A stretch of DNA of 64,000 bases from Suilimivivens sp963618065 (GCA_963618065.1 CAVERH010000002.1:1-64000); one strand, 5' to 3'; positions 26,187 through 35,317 are shown, numbered from the stretch's first letter. Notes: a model not told the origin generated them from the sequence alone. Numbers and translations are program-made.

Positions 26187-27661
26187 GCTCTGTCTGGTAC
26201 GAACTCCTTCCATTTTTCCATATCAATATCCATAAATTTTGCTCTTTGGAATTCTTCCTTTAATGGGAACGGAACCGTACAATCAAAAATCGTCTTGCAG
26301 CTGATTCCCTTATCCCATATATTCGCGCTGTACCGCGGATTCGAGCTTGGGTCAAGCGGATGACACCGAACACCGGGAATCGTGATGATATCCCTGTCGC
26401 CCTGAAATCTTGTATTCATCGCCCAGAGCACCTCTCTGCTATCAAAGATATCTACGTCCTCATCAACTAAAATCACGTGCTTCAGCTCCGGAAATGCGCT
26501 GAACGCAAGCAGGGCTGCCTGCCTTTGTTTGCCCTCGTCGGTATGGACTGTCTTTCTGCATTGCAGGATCGCCATGTATTTTCCACCACCGGATGGATGA
26601 GCATATACATTGGTTACTTTTCCCGGCAATGCCTTGCTGATCATATGATAAATACTCGCTTCGGTCGGAATTCCTGCCAGATTCACGTGCTCCTCACCCG
26701 GTCCGATCACCGTCTGCATGATCGGATTTCGGCGATGTGTAACCGCTTTTACCTTGATCAGCCAGCACTCATGGCTTGCTAAACCATTGTATCCCGGAAA
26801 TTCCGGCATTGCATAACCTGTATGCGTATTCTGATCCTCGATCACTCTCACACCGGGCTGAATCTCTCCCTCGATGACATATTCCGCATTTGCAATCGCA
26901 TTCTCCCTGATCGATACGCATGGTGTCAGTTCAACCGGCTTCTTTCGGATTGCACCTGCGATCGCAAGCTCATTGTATCCAAGCGGCGTAGTCGGCGGTT
27001 CAAAGCACGCTCCCACCTCGATTGCCGGATCCACACCAATGGAAACAGAGATGGGGAGCGGCTGGTTCAGTTCTGTTGCCCGTTCAGCCATCGCTCCGAT
27101 ATGGCGGCTTCCCGGCTGTAAAAAGATAGACAGCTCGTCCTTTGACTGGATGCACATTCTGTGAATGGTCACATCCGAAAGTCCCGTATCCGGATGTGTC
27201 GCATAGCACATGCCCATCGTGATATACGGTCCTGCATCCACCGGAGTATTGGTCGGTGCCGGAACAAGCTGAAACAAATCAAAATCCTCGTCCGTTACGC
27301 GGTGGATCACCTCCTGACATGGCGCTTTTTCTTTCGTTACAACCGGCTGCACAGGGTTTAGAGCAGCATCACACAAGAGCTTCCCAAGCTCCTCCTTCCT
27401 GCAGCCAAGAAGCGCAGCAACACGCTCTCTGCTTGCCAAAAGGCCAATCAGCACACTGGCATCCTCGTGGCCCTTTACCCTATGAAAAAGCATTGCGGGG
27501 CCATCAACTCTGGTCGGGCGCATTACTGTTCCGCCCGCTCCCACATGTCGGTAGACACCCGCAAGCTCTGCATTTGGATCCACCTCAATGTCCGTCTCGA
27601 CCAGCTGGTGATCCATATTCTTTAACAATTCCAATGAACTTCTCAAATCATATTCTGCCAT
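26183..27661 (-). CDS. lpdC: UbiD-family gallate/protocatechuate decarboxylase, subunit C
   Basis: A 492-residue catalytic subunit that converts gallate to pyrogallol (or protocatechuate to catechol) with prenyl-FMN. The sequence closely follows L. plantarum LpdC, from memory: EVDPNAELAGVYR, GAGGTV.RPT, TPVDAGPYIT, SDVTIHRM, the acidic active-site region HTGYAMPEFPGY, and GKVTNVY. The start at 27661 matches the usual family length. A longer reading to 27814 has no family support. The AGGAG site is 12 bases from the ATG, a little far. Two dyads lie upstream. Confidence 0.93.
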   Translation of the reverse strand: MAEYDLRSSLELLKNMDHQLVETDIEVDPNAELAGVYRHVGAGGTVMRPTRVDGPAMLFHRVKGHEDASVLIGLLASRERVAALLGCRKEELGKLLCDAALNPVQPVVTKEKAPCQEVIHRVTDEDFDLFQLVPAPTNTPVDAGPYITMGMCYATHPDTGLSDVTIHRMCIQSKDELSIFLQPGSRHIGAMAERATELNQPLPISVSIGVDPAIEVGACFEPPTTPLGYNELAIAGAIRKKPVELTPCVSIRENAIANAEYVIEGEIQPGVRVIEDQNTHTGYAMPEFPGYNGLASHECWLIKVKAVTHRRNPIMQTVIGPGEEHVNLAGIPTEASIYHMISKALPGKVTNVYAHPSGGGKYMAILQCRKTVHTDEGKQRQAALLAFSAFPELKHVILVDEDVDIFDSREVLWAMNTRFQGDRDIITIPGVRCHPLDPSSNPRYSANIWDKGISCKTIFDCTVPFPLKEEFQRAKFMDIDMEKWKEFVPDRA

Positions 27662-27697
27662 ATCCCGAATAATCTCCTTATCCTCATTTTCAAATTC

Positions 27698-27703
27698 ATT
27701 GTA
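27698..27703 (-). promoter_or_regulatory. Candidate -10 box of the lpdCBD operon
   Basis: TACAAT on the minus strand, 37 bases before the start codon. No good -35 hexamer sits 17 bases upstream; that space is T-rich and borders the dyads. A weak -35 is what one expects at an activator-dependent LysR promoter. Confidence 0.45.
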
Positions 27704-27727
27704 GTAAATAAATGAAGATAAAAAAAT

Positions 27728-27767
27728 TCGGAATCTGTTTCCGATTAATTCGTAATACGACTTAATC
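27728..27767. promoter_or_regulatory. Double dyad upstream of lpdC, putative LysR operator
   Basis: Two adjoining dyads: TCGGAA-5-TTCCGA at 27728-27744, and a 25-bp palindrome at 27743-27767 with 12-bp arms (GATTAATTCGTA against GATTAAGTCGTA, one mismatch). The second contains the TTAAGTC half site seen in the operator of the tannase-linked LysR gene. They lie just upstream of the candidate -10 box. Confidence 0.65.
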
Positions 27768-27824
27768 CTCTTCCTATATATAAATCGCCGTAACTGCCTT
27801 TTATCTTTTTGCATATTCGTAATC

Positions 27825-29123
27825 TTATATCCTGTTAATCTGGTCTATGGCATACAAAGGCAGATTAACAAGCCACTCCTGCCTTTTGTAATCAGCCATG
27901 GAAGTCCGGACAGAAATCTCAGGTTCAAATTTCGCCTGATAGACCTTCAGACTTTTAGCCCTAAGATTTATCTCTGCTTTTACTTCAACCGGAACAATTC
28001 GCTCACCGGTATCAACAACAAAATCAATTTCACAGGTTCCTCTGTCATTTGTATAATAATAAACATCCAGATCCTCAATTGTTTTTAACTGCTGACAGAC
28101 ATACTGTTCTGTAAGAGCTCCCTTGAATTCAGCAAAAAGAGCGTTACCATCAAGCAGTGTTCGCTGACGTAATCCAGCCATACATCCAAGAAGTCCAATA
28201 TCTACCACAAACAGCTTAAATGCTTTCAAATCTTCATACGCCCGCAAAGGAAGTCCCACGCCATTAACACGGCTGATTTTATGAACAAGTCCGCAATCAC
28301 TAAGCCACATGAGCGCAGTTTCGTAATCCTTTGCACGGGCACCTTCACGGATAAGACCGTAGATGAACTTTTTATTTTCCTTAGCAAGCTGTGAAGGTAT
28401 GCTGTTCCACAGCATGCGAATTCTTGGCACAATTTCGTTGGGAGCATGCTTGGAAAAATCCTGTTCATAGGCAGTAAGAATTCGCTTTTGAATTTCACGG
28501 ACTTCATTAAAATCTTTATTCTCTACAAAGCTTTGCACTGCCTCCGGCATACCGCCAACAAAATAATAATGTTTTAAAGCATCAATATATGTTTGCTTAA
28601 AGCTGGTAATCATTTGGTAATCCTGCTGATCAAGCAGTCTGACAAATTGTTCTTTGCCGGATGCCATCAAAAACTCCCTGTAAGAAAGCGGATAAAGCTT
28701 TAAGAAGTCCACCTTGCCAACAGGAAAGGAGGTTCCCTGATGTAATGCGATCCCGAGCAGGGATCCTGCACATATGATATGATACTGTGGCGCATTTTCA
28801 TTAAAATATTTAAGTGCCGTTAACGCTCTGGATACCTCCTGCACTTCATCAAAAATCAATAAAGAATTGTCAGGATCAATCTTATGTCCCACATATAATT
28901 CCAATCCTATAATCAGACGATCCGTATCCAGATCAGAAGCAAATAATTCTGCCATCCTCGAGTTGGAATCAAAATTGATATATACCGTATCTGAGTAGGC
29001 CTGTCTGCCAAACTCTTTCATTAACCAGGTCTTGCCAACCTGACGTGCCCCCTCAATAATTAAAGGTTTACGATATTTACTCTGTTTCCATTTTAATAAT
29101 TTTTCCATTGCAATTCGGTACAT
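27825..29123 (-). CDS. P-loop ATPase with C-terminal DUF4143 domain
   Basis: A 432-residue protein of the common AAA_14/DUF4143 family. Walker A GARQVGKT is near residue 25, Walker B SLLIFDEVQE near 90, and the sensor region ICAGSLLGIAL. The C-terminal DUF4143 part ends in a nuclease-like ERIVPVEVKAE. Its function is unknown; it is often scattered in accessory regions of anaerobes. GGAGG lies seven bases from the start. Three 33-bp direct repeats lie upstream. Confidence 0.85.
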   Translation of the reverse strand: MYRIAMEKLLKWKQSKYRKPLIIEGARQVGKTWLMKEFGRQAYSDTVYINFDSNSRMAELFASDLDTDRLIIGLELYVGHKIDPDNSLLIFDEVQEVSRALTALKYFNENAPQYHIICAGSLLGIALHQGTSFPVGKVDFLKLYPLSYREFLMASGKEQFVRLLDQQDYQMITSFKQTYIDALKHYYFVGGMPEAVQSFVENKDFNEVREIQKRILTAYEQDFSKHAPNEIVPRIRMLWNSIPSQLAKENKKFIYGLIREGARAKDYETALMWLSDCGLVHKISRVNGVGLPLRAYEDLKAFKLFVVDIGLLGCMAGLRQRTLLDGNALFAEFKGALTEQYVCQQLKTIEDLDVYYYTNDRGTCEIDFVVDTGERIVPVEVKAEINLRAKSLKVYQAKFEPEISVRTSMADYKRQEWLVNLPLYAIDQINRI

Positions 29124-29182
29124 ACATATACCTCCGTTACTTTAATAAATATAGTATGACCCTTAATCGCAAAAATTGCAAG

Positions 29183-29265
29183 GAACTTTTGTGTCTAAAC
29201 AACATTTTTTACAACGAACTTTTGTGTCAGAATAACACTTTTTACAACGAACTTTTGTATTTTCT
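29183..29265. repeat. 33-bp tandem direct repeats upstream of the DUF4143 ATPase
   Basis: GAACTTTTGTGTC recurs at 29183 and 29216, and GAACTTTTGTAT at 29249, giving a strict 33-base period and about 2.5 units. They lie 60-142 bases before the ATPase start on its upstream side. Operator-like iterons are one reading; simple slippage repeats are another. Confidence 0.7.
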
Positions 29266-29357
29266 TCAAATGATCTCATTACAAATTAAAATCAGGCGAT
29301 GCTCAGCATGAAAACCGAGCACCACCTGCATATAACTATATAACTGCTTTTATCTTT

Positions 29358-30536
29358 TTAGTGATGGAACAGACGGATTCCGGTAAATGCCATGACCATA
29401 TCATACTGATCGCAGCACTCGATCACAAGATCATCACGTACGGAACCACCGGGCTGTGCAATGTATTTTACCCCGCTCTTATAAGCTCTCTCAATATTGT
29501 CCGAGAACGGGAAGAACGCATCCGAACCGATGGTTACGTTCCTGTTTCCGTCAAGCCATGCTCTCTTTTCTTCTCTGGTAAATACCGGAGGCTTTACCTT
29601 GAAGCGCTTCTGCCATTCGCCCTCACGAAGCACATCTTCATATTCCTCTCCAATATAAACATCAATCGCATTGTCACGGTCTGCACGTCCCAGAGAATCT
29701 ACGAACTGGAGATCAAGTACCTGAGGTGCCTGACGTAGATACCAGTTGTCGGCTTTCTGTCCTGCAAGGCGGGTACAATGCACTCTGGACTGCTGTCCTG
29801 CTCCGATACCGATCGCCTGGCCGCCCTTAACATAGCATACGGAATTTGACAGGGTATACTTTAAGGTGATCATAGCAATTTTCATATCCATAACCGCTTC
29901 CCTCGGAAGCTCCTTATTCTTTGTTACAATATTTGAGAACAATTCATCATTAATATCAAGCTCGTTTCTTCCCTGCTCGAAGGTAACGCCATATACCTGC
30001 TTACGCTCAATCTCTGCCGGAACGTAGGAAGGATCGATCTGAATGATGTTGTAGTTTCCTTTTTTCTTCTGCATCAGAAGCTCCATGGCTTCTTCCGTAT
30101 ATCCCGGTGCAATCACACCATCTGACACCTCCCGTTTAATAAGGCGTGCCGTATCTGCATCACAGACATCCGATAATGCAATAAAATCACCAAAGGAAGA
30201 CATTCTGTCTGCGCCACGTGCCCTTGCATAAGCGCATGCCAGTGGAGAAAGCTCTCCCAGATCATCCACCCAGTAAATTTTTGCAAGAGTCTCGGTAAGC
30301 GGAAGTCCTACGGCAGCTCCTGCAGGAGATACATGCTTGAAAGAAGTTGCTGCCGGAAGCCCGGTTGCCTGCTTTAGTTCCTTAACAAGCTGCCAGCCGT
30401 TAAATGCATCGAGGAAATTGATATATCCCGGCTTACCATTCAATACTTTAACCGGAAGGTCACTTCCATCTTCCATATAAATTCTGGAAGGCTTCTGGTT
30501 CGGGTTGCATCCATACTTTAATTGAATTTCATTCAT
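29358..30536 (-). CDS. purH: AICAR formyltransferase (PurH transformylase domain only)
   Basis: A 392-residue enzyme that formylates AICAR to FAICAR with 10-formyl-tetrahydrofolate, the ninth step of purine synthesis. It contains the AICARFT domain (LKYGCNPNQKPSR, TSFKHVSPAGAAV, GIGAGQQSRVHCTRLAGQKA, SDAFFPFSDNIERA, AQPGGSVRD) and lacks the N-terminal IMP cyclohydrolase domain of bifunctional PurH. The cyclisation is supplied by the PurO-like protein encoded upstream. A ZTP riboswitch heads the operon, matching AICAR-linked control. Confidence 0.93.
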   Translation of the reverse strand: MNEIQLKYGCNPNQKPSRIYMEDGSDLPVKVLNGKPGYINFLDAFNGWQLVKELKQATGLPAATSFKHVSPAGAAVGLPLTETLAKIYWVDDLGELSPLACAYARARGADRMSSFGDFIALSDVCDADTARLIKREVSDGVIAPGYTEEAMELLMQKKKGNYNIIQIDPSYVPAEIERKQVYGVTFEQGRNELDINDELFSNIVTKNKELPREAVMDMKIAMITLKYTLSNSVCYVKGGQAIGIGAGQQSRVHCTRLAGQKADNWYLRQAPQVLDLQFVDSLGRADRDNAIDVYIGEEYEDVLREGEWQKRFKVKPPVFTREEKRAWLDGNRNVTIGSDAFFPFSDNIERAYKSGVKYIAQPGGSVRDDLVIECCDQYDMVMAFTGIRLFHH

Positions 30537-30613
30537 GTTTATTGTCCTTTCCTGTTAGATTCATCATCTGTTAATTGTGTCATTACCTCATTTTTACAAG
30601 CTTGACCTTCTTA

Positions 30614-30641
30614 GGAAAACACTGATTTAATCAGCATTTCC
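30614..30641 (-). promoter_or_regulatory. Hairpin between purO and purH
   Basis: GGAAATGCTGAT paired with ATCAGTGTTTTCC across a 3-base loop, without a T run on the minus strand. It lies between purO and purH, starting right at the purO stop. It probably stabilises or tunes the two-gene mRNA. Confidence 0.45.
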
Positions 30642-31358
30642 TTATTTCTGATGCTTGTTAACAATTCTTGTCTCGTATTTTCCGGTTGCAATATCAATAT
30701 ATCTTACAAATAAAGAAACCTTATTCTCTTCATTCAGGCTGCTCCAGATGAGATCCGTATATTCATCAATGTCATCCTTTACCTCTACCAGCTTCGGTTC
30801 TCCTTCAAAGCTCGGCAGTGGATTCCCATCATGCATGTAAGTATGAATAAAACGGCCTTCTCCGGCAACCGGATGATTATAATAGAAAGCAAAACGGTTG
30901 CAGGCCTCCGGATTTCCGTTATCACTCTTTAAAATGGACATGGCATAACGGTATTTACCATCCTTCAGCTCCATGCTTCCGGAAATCCTGGGGGTATAAT
31001 TCGGTGCATCCGGTTCGAACTCACGGCTGCGCAGAGCCTGCTCAAAGTTTAATCCGTTTCTCATTCCATCATAGATGGTATCTGTCTGATCTCCGTTTGT
31101 TACGATCGTATAATCCCCCAGCACACGAACCGGTGCATAGATGATCAGGCTCGGATCCTCTAACTTGGACGGATCAAATGCTTCCGTGCGGATTCCCTGT
31201 TCGTATTCTACGAATACGCGGTTACGGCTGTTGCTGCTTCTTCCCATGATAAAATAAGCAGTTACCGCTTTCGTTCCATCCGGTGAAATTCCAATTACAA
31301 TTCCTCTACCCGGATATGCATTCTCCTTAAGTTCCCTGGCCAGTGACAGTTTTTCCAT
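30642..31358 (-). CDS. purO: IMP cyclohydrolase, PurO type
   Basis: A 238-residue enzyme that closes the ring of FAICAR to form IMP. It resembles PurO, the archaeal-type IMP cyclohydrolase also found in clostridia: YPGRGIVIGISPDGTKAV, YFIMGRSSNSRNRVF, and NYTPRISG. It replaces the missing domain of the PurH at 29358. ZTP, made from the AICAR pathway, would switch on both genes through the upstream riboswitch. Confidence 0.88.
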   Translation of the reverse strand: MEKLSLARELKENAYPGRGIVIGISPDGTKAVTAYFIMGRSSNSRNRVFVEYEQGIRTEAFDPSKLEDPSLIIYAPVRVLGDYTIVTNGDQTDTIYDGMRNGLNFEQALRSREFEPDAPNYTPRISGSMELKDGKYRYAMSILKSDNGNPEACNRFAFYYNHPVAGEGRFIHTYMHDGNPLPSFEGEPKLVEVKDDIDEYTDLIWSSLNEENKVSLFVRYIDIATGKYETRIVNKHQK

Positions 31359-31450
31359 TTCTGCTTCCTCCTTTTGATTCCTTATTTCTAATTTTTTTGA
31401 TTTTCAGGCTCTAGCTGCGCCTTCGGCTTGCTTTCGCTAAGTGCTCTACA

Positions 31451-31495
31451 TAAAAAAGCCTGGGCAAGCACATGCAATAATGTGTTTGCCCAGAC
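31451..31495 (-). terminator. Riboswitch-controlled terminator
   Basis: On the minus strand a 16-base-plus stem, GTCTGGGCAA ... TTGCCCAGGC, is followed by TTTTTTA. Its 5' strand includes the CTGGGC that the ZTP aptamer needs, so ligand binding and termination exclude each other. Repeat DNA follows directly downstream. Confidence 0.85.
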
Positions 31496-31572
31496 GGTCG
31501 GCTCTTCTTTATTAACATGCTCCCTGTAGGTGCCCCTACACAGATCACTCTGCTTCCGTCAGTCGCATGTCC
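31486..31572 (-). ncRNA. ZTP (pfl) riboswitch aptamer
   Basis: Reading the minus strand: GACTGACGGAA, a variable stem, ACAGGGAGCATG, a linker, then GCCGACCGTCTGGGCA. These are the conserved parts of the pfl/ZTP riboswitch in the right order. It precedes purO and purH by about 130 bases and senses ZMP/ZTP, which accumulates when 10-formyl-folate is short. The overlap with the terminator stem predicts an on-switch. Confidence 0.9.
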
Positions 31573-31623
31573 ACGTTCATCATACGGGATCTTTCCTTAA
31601 ATTGCAAGAAGGAAAACGAAAAA

Positions 31624-34086
31624 CTATTCGCAGGAAGTATCTTTTATCTTACAGCTTCGTGCTAACTTGACAACTCTGTATGCACTAATCTGTAAGTTTC
31701 TCTCTTCAAGCACCTCTCTTCTCTCTCCATGAACAGATTGTATAATTTCCTGATAATCACTTTCATATCCAGGCATAATCAGGTCATTGCCCGCCTGAAT
31801 ACAAAGTGCTGCATCTGCTCCACCAGCCCCAGTTGTTGTCCAGTCAGAAATCACTAAACCATCAAAATTCCACTCTTTTCTCAAAATTCCTGTGCACAAA
31901 TCACGGTTATTTGCTGCATATATCCCGTTGATTTTATTGTATGATGACATAACAAGCTTGGGAAACGCCTCCTTTACTACTATTTCAAAAGCCATCAGAT
32001 ACTCTTCCCTTAATGCCTTTTCATTGATAATACTGTTTGACTTTTTCCTATTATATTCCGTGTTATTACATGCAAAATGTTTAATACATGCACATTTATT
32101 TTTTCTCTTCTGAACTCCTCTCACAATCGCCGAAGCAATTTTTCCCGTTATAACCGGGTCTTCTGAATAGTATTCAAAGTTTCTTCCGCAAAGCAGATTT
32201 CGGTGAATATTCATACCTGGTGCCAGCCAAATATCAACTCCAAATTCTTCCATTTCATGCCCGATTAATTCTCCAGCCTTTTCTACAAGTTCTTCATTGT
32301 AGGTCATTGCAATCATTGTTCCAACTGGTAGTGCTGTACAAAATTGATAATATGGCGTATCTTCTACATTTCTCCGTTGTGAAGAAAAAATCCCGTTTTC
32401 GATGGAATCTAACATTCCCGTTTTTAAAATTTCTCCATCTGAATTTACATAATAGCATTTTCGAAGTCTTAATCCTGCCGGTCCATCTGCCATTACCATT
32501 TTATTGATATATAATGGAGCTCTATCAAATGCAGAAGTAGTTTCTCCTGCTGCCCCAGGTACCGAATGAGATGCTGCCCCAATAGTCCCTCTGGCATATT
32601 TCTGAGAAGAGCCTATTACCAGATATGCCAACTCTTCATCTGATAGCTGACAGATTTTACGAAACAATTCTGACTGAACCTTTTCTTTATTACTTTCTTC
32701 ACCATCCACTATTTTGTTGCAAGGCATATCGAGAATTGGTAAACTGTTCTCCTCGCAATCATAATCGCCTTCTGCAAACAATTCCCTCACATCCACTTCC
32801 GGTATGCATCGATTACTTACCTTTTTCAAAACAACGTCTTTTTCATAATGAAGACTTATGATTTTTTTTAAATTTGAAGACGAATTTCCAACTGCAAGAA
32901 TGTAATTTCCCTTCTCTATTACCCACTGTGCCAGATCTTCATCATAGGATTTCAAATACTCTGGATCTATTTTCAATTCCAATGTGGCTTCTTTTCCAGG
33001 CAGAATCAAGGAAGTCTTCCGAAAGCCAACCAGTCTCTTTTTTTCTTTCAGCAGCTTTCCCTCCGGGAAATAAGCATATACCTGAATTACCTCCTTCCCG
33101 GCGTATAGCTTCCCGACATTTTTAACCAAGACTTTCAAAACAACTTTTTGCTCTCTCAGTTCACATTTGCTGACTTTTATATCAAATGCTGTGTATGACA
33201 TTCCGAATCCTATCGGATACCTCGGCTTTATGCCTTTTCTGTCATAATACTTGTACCCGACAAATATTCCTTCTTTATAATATTCCAGACTGTTTTCTGT
33301 ATCACAATAATCCTTCATCGAAACATAGTCTTCTATCTGATAAGGAATAGAATCTGTCAGTTTACCGCTGGGTGAAATTTCTCCCGAGATTATATTGGCA
33401 AGTGCATTTCCTCCTTCCATCCCAGGTTGTGTCAGTAAAAGAATTGCTGCCACCTTGTCTGTATCGATATAAGACAAATCAATTAATCCCCCGGAATTAA
33501 CTACAATAATGACAGATTCAAATGTAGCTATTAATATGTCAATATTATATTGTTCTGTTTCGCTCAACCTGTAATCCCCTGGCTCATCCTTCCTATCGGC
33601 TCCTTCGCCAGCCATTCTACTGATTACATAAATTGCAGTTTTTCTTTCCTTTATCTTATCAATACCTGTAATTTTCTTTTCCGGAATACGGAAAGGATTC
33701 TGAACATAAGCCTGAATCGTTTTCTCATCATTTCCAGCTCCAAGCCTCAATATTTCTTCTTTCCACTTTTTCCGACTTTCCTCATACAGCTTATCATAGA
33801 CATCGAGCCATTCCTCAGAATCAATATAATATCCCTTTTGAAACAGCCCCTGATATACAGAGACTGTTTCACGCTCATTCACATCGCCAGATCCACTTCC
33901 ACCTTTCACTGTTTTTCTTGCCCCAGCTCCAAACAATGCAATGTGTGAATTTTCTTTTATGGGTAATACTCCGTTATTATGTAAAAGAACAATTCCTTCT
34001 TCTGCTATTTTTCTAGCAATTTCTCTTCCCGCAATTTCTCTTTCTGATACCTTTTCGGACAGACTCCCACTGTATATATGAGGCAT
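31624..34086 (-). CDS. GH3 beta-glucosidase with permuted domain order
   Basis: An 820-residue glycosidase whose domains are in reverse order compared with most GH3 enzymes. The alpha/beta sandwich and fibronectin-like parts come first (EEGIVLLHNNGVLPI near residue 30, RYPIGFGMSYT near 300). The TIM-barrel domain comes last (MADGPAGLR, DIWLAPGMNIHR, KHFACNNTE, and VISDW with nucleophile Asp748). This matches the Ruminococcus albus-type arrangement. There is no signal peptide, so it works on imported glycosides. Its stop codon lies at the edge of a repeat-like CTATTCGCAGG. Confidence 0.9.
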   Translation of the reverse strand: MPHIYSGSLSEKVSEREIAGREIARKIAEEGIVLLHNNGVLPIKENSHIALFGAGARKTVKGGSGSGDVNERETVSVYQGLFQKGYYIDSEEWLDVYDKLYEESRKKWKEEILRLGAGNDEKTIQAYVQNPFRIPEKKITGIDKIKERKTAIYVISRMAGEGADRKDEPGDYRLSETEQYNIDILIATFESVIIVVNSGGLIDLSYIDTDKVAAILLLTQPGMEGGNALANIISGEISPSGKLTDSIPYQIEDYVSMKDYCDTENSLEYYKEGIFVGYKYYDRKGIKPRYPIGFGMSYTAFDIKVSKCELREQKVVLKVLVKNVGKLYAGKEVIQVYAYFPEGKLLKEKKRLVGFRKTSLILPGKEATLELKIDPEYLKSYDEDLAQWVIEKGNYILAVGNSSSNLKKIISLHYEKDVVLKKVSNRCIPEVDVRELFAEGDYDCEENSLPILDMPCNKIVDGEESNKEKVQSELFRKICQLSDEELAYLVIGSSQKYARGTIGAASHSVPGAAGETTSAFDRAPLYINKMVMADGPAGLRLRKCYYVNSDGEILKTGMLDSIENGIFSSQRRNVEDTPYYQFCTALPVGTMIAMTYNEELVEKAGELIGHEMEEFGVDIWLAPGMNIHRNLLCGRNFEYYSEDPVITGKIASAIVRGVQKRKNKCACIKHFACNNTEYNRKKSNSIINEKALREEYLMAFEIVVKEAFPKLVMSSYNKINGIYAANNRDLCTGILRKEWNFDGLVISDWTTTGAGGADAALCIQAGNDLIMPGYESDYQEIIQSVHGERREVLEERNLQISAYRVVKLARSCKIKDTSCE

Positions 34087-34122
34087 TTCTTTCTGTCCCT
34101 CCTTCTCTTTCTGTTTATCTTT

Positions 34123-35295
34123 TTAAGCAGACTCCTTCTTTCCCCGTCTCTCCGTCAGGAAAAGAAACACCAGAATTATTGCCAACGGAATAATAAAGAA
34201 AAGGTACATATTTCCATAACCAGAAAGCTGAACCAACGCTCCTCCGGCAATCGGTCCTATCGCCTGTCCAAGATCCGCACCAATATAAAACGTACTGGCC
34301 GCTGCTCCCCGTCGCTCCTCACTGACACTACTAAGTACCTTTGCCTGTAAGACAGGATCCAAACCAGCTGTTCCCAGATTTAAAAGGACGGTTGCTATCA
34401 TAAACATCAGCATGGCAGCATATCCGGCAATATTCCCCAATACAATCAGTGACAATATCGTCAGTACAATTCCTGGTATCACTGCAATCAGATAACCATA
34501 CTTATCGGCGATTTTTCCTGCTACATACTTAGAAATCACAGCAAACACAGAGCCAACCGTAAAATACCATCCTATATTTTTTATAGCAAAACTGTTTCCG
34601 TATATGGTTACAAAACTGTTGGACACACCACAAACAGCACTGGAAACACATATGATCGCCGCATAAATCAAGGCTTTTTTTTCTATCAGATTCCCTAGTT
34701 TTAATTCCAGTTTTTCTCTGCGTTCCTTTTTATATTCATAAGGGATAAAGCAGACTATCAGTCCTGCTCCCACTGCACAAAGAGCCGCTACATAAAAAAT
34801 ATAACTGTACTGATAACGGTTTCCAATCGTGATTGCCAGATTCGGTCCAACTGTGAATGCCAGAGAAGACGCTATACTGGCAATTCCCATTCCCTCTCCC
34901 AATCTGTTCTGAGGAACATTTTCTCCAAGCAGGATCATGATCAGCGTGATCACAATTCCGAATGCCAGTCCATGCAGAATTCTCAACAATATAAATGCAT
35001 AGTAGGAAACAAATATCGTATATCCAAGAACTGTTGCCGCATATACTGCAGAACCTATGAGAAATACTCTTTTTTTATTGTAATTGTCACAGAGCCATCC
35101 CATAAATGGTCTTCCAAGCAGTGCTGCTATTGACATTGCTCCTACCATTATTCCGGCGCTGCTTATGGAAAATCCTTCATTCACAAGATACTGGGATAGT
35201 GTCGTTGACTCCATGGCAAAATTGAAAAATACCAGAAATTCTGCCAAAATCAACAAAATGTAGTTTTTATTCCACAGTTTTCCTTCCTGTTTCAT
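34123..35295 (-). CDS. MFS transporter, second of two paralogues
   Basis: A 390-residue carrier with 12 predicted membrane segments. GRPFMGWLCDNYNKKRVF is the MFS loop 2-3 motif. It strongly resembles the MFS gene at 36888 (both carry STFYIGxDxGQAxGPxxGGA and QSAGYGNMYL/LSGYGNMYL), so the pair arose by duplication. I start it at 35295 behind GGGGGAA. It lies between a carboxylesterase and a beta-glucosidase; a plant glycoside or ester is a likely cargo. Confidence 0.85.
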   Translation of the reverse strand: MKQEGKLWNKNYILLILAEFLVFFNFAMESTTLSQYLVNEGFSISSAGIMVGAMSIAALLGRPFMGWLCDNYNKKRVFLIGSAVYAATVLGYTIFVSYYAFILLRILHGLAFGIVITLIMILLGENVPQNRLGEGMGIASIASSLAFTVGPNLAITIGNRYQYSYIFYVAALCAVGAGLIVCFIPYEYKKERREKLELKLGNLIEKKALIYAAIICVSSAVCGVSNSFVTIYGNSFAIKNIGWYFTVGSVFAVISKYVAGKIADKYGYLIAVIPGIVLTILSLIVLGNIAGYAAMLMFMIATVLLNLGTAGLDPVLQAKVLSSVSEERRGAAASTFYIGADLGQAIGPIAGGALVQLSGYGNMYLFFIIPLAIILVFLFLTERRGKKESA

Positions 35296-35317
35296 CTGCT
35301 TTTCCCCCATATATTTT

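Noticed and set aside
27662..27814. N-terminal extension of LpdC
   Set aside because: It would run through the promoter and double dyad and add 51 residues absent from the family.
27825..29123. DUF4143 ATPase as a phage-defence gene
   Set aside because: It stands alone, with no nuclease partner or defence genes around it.
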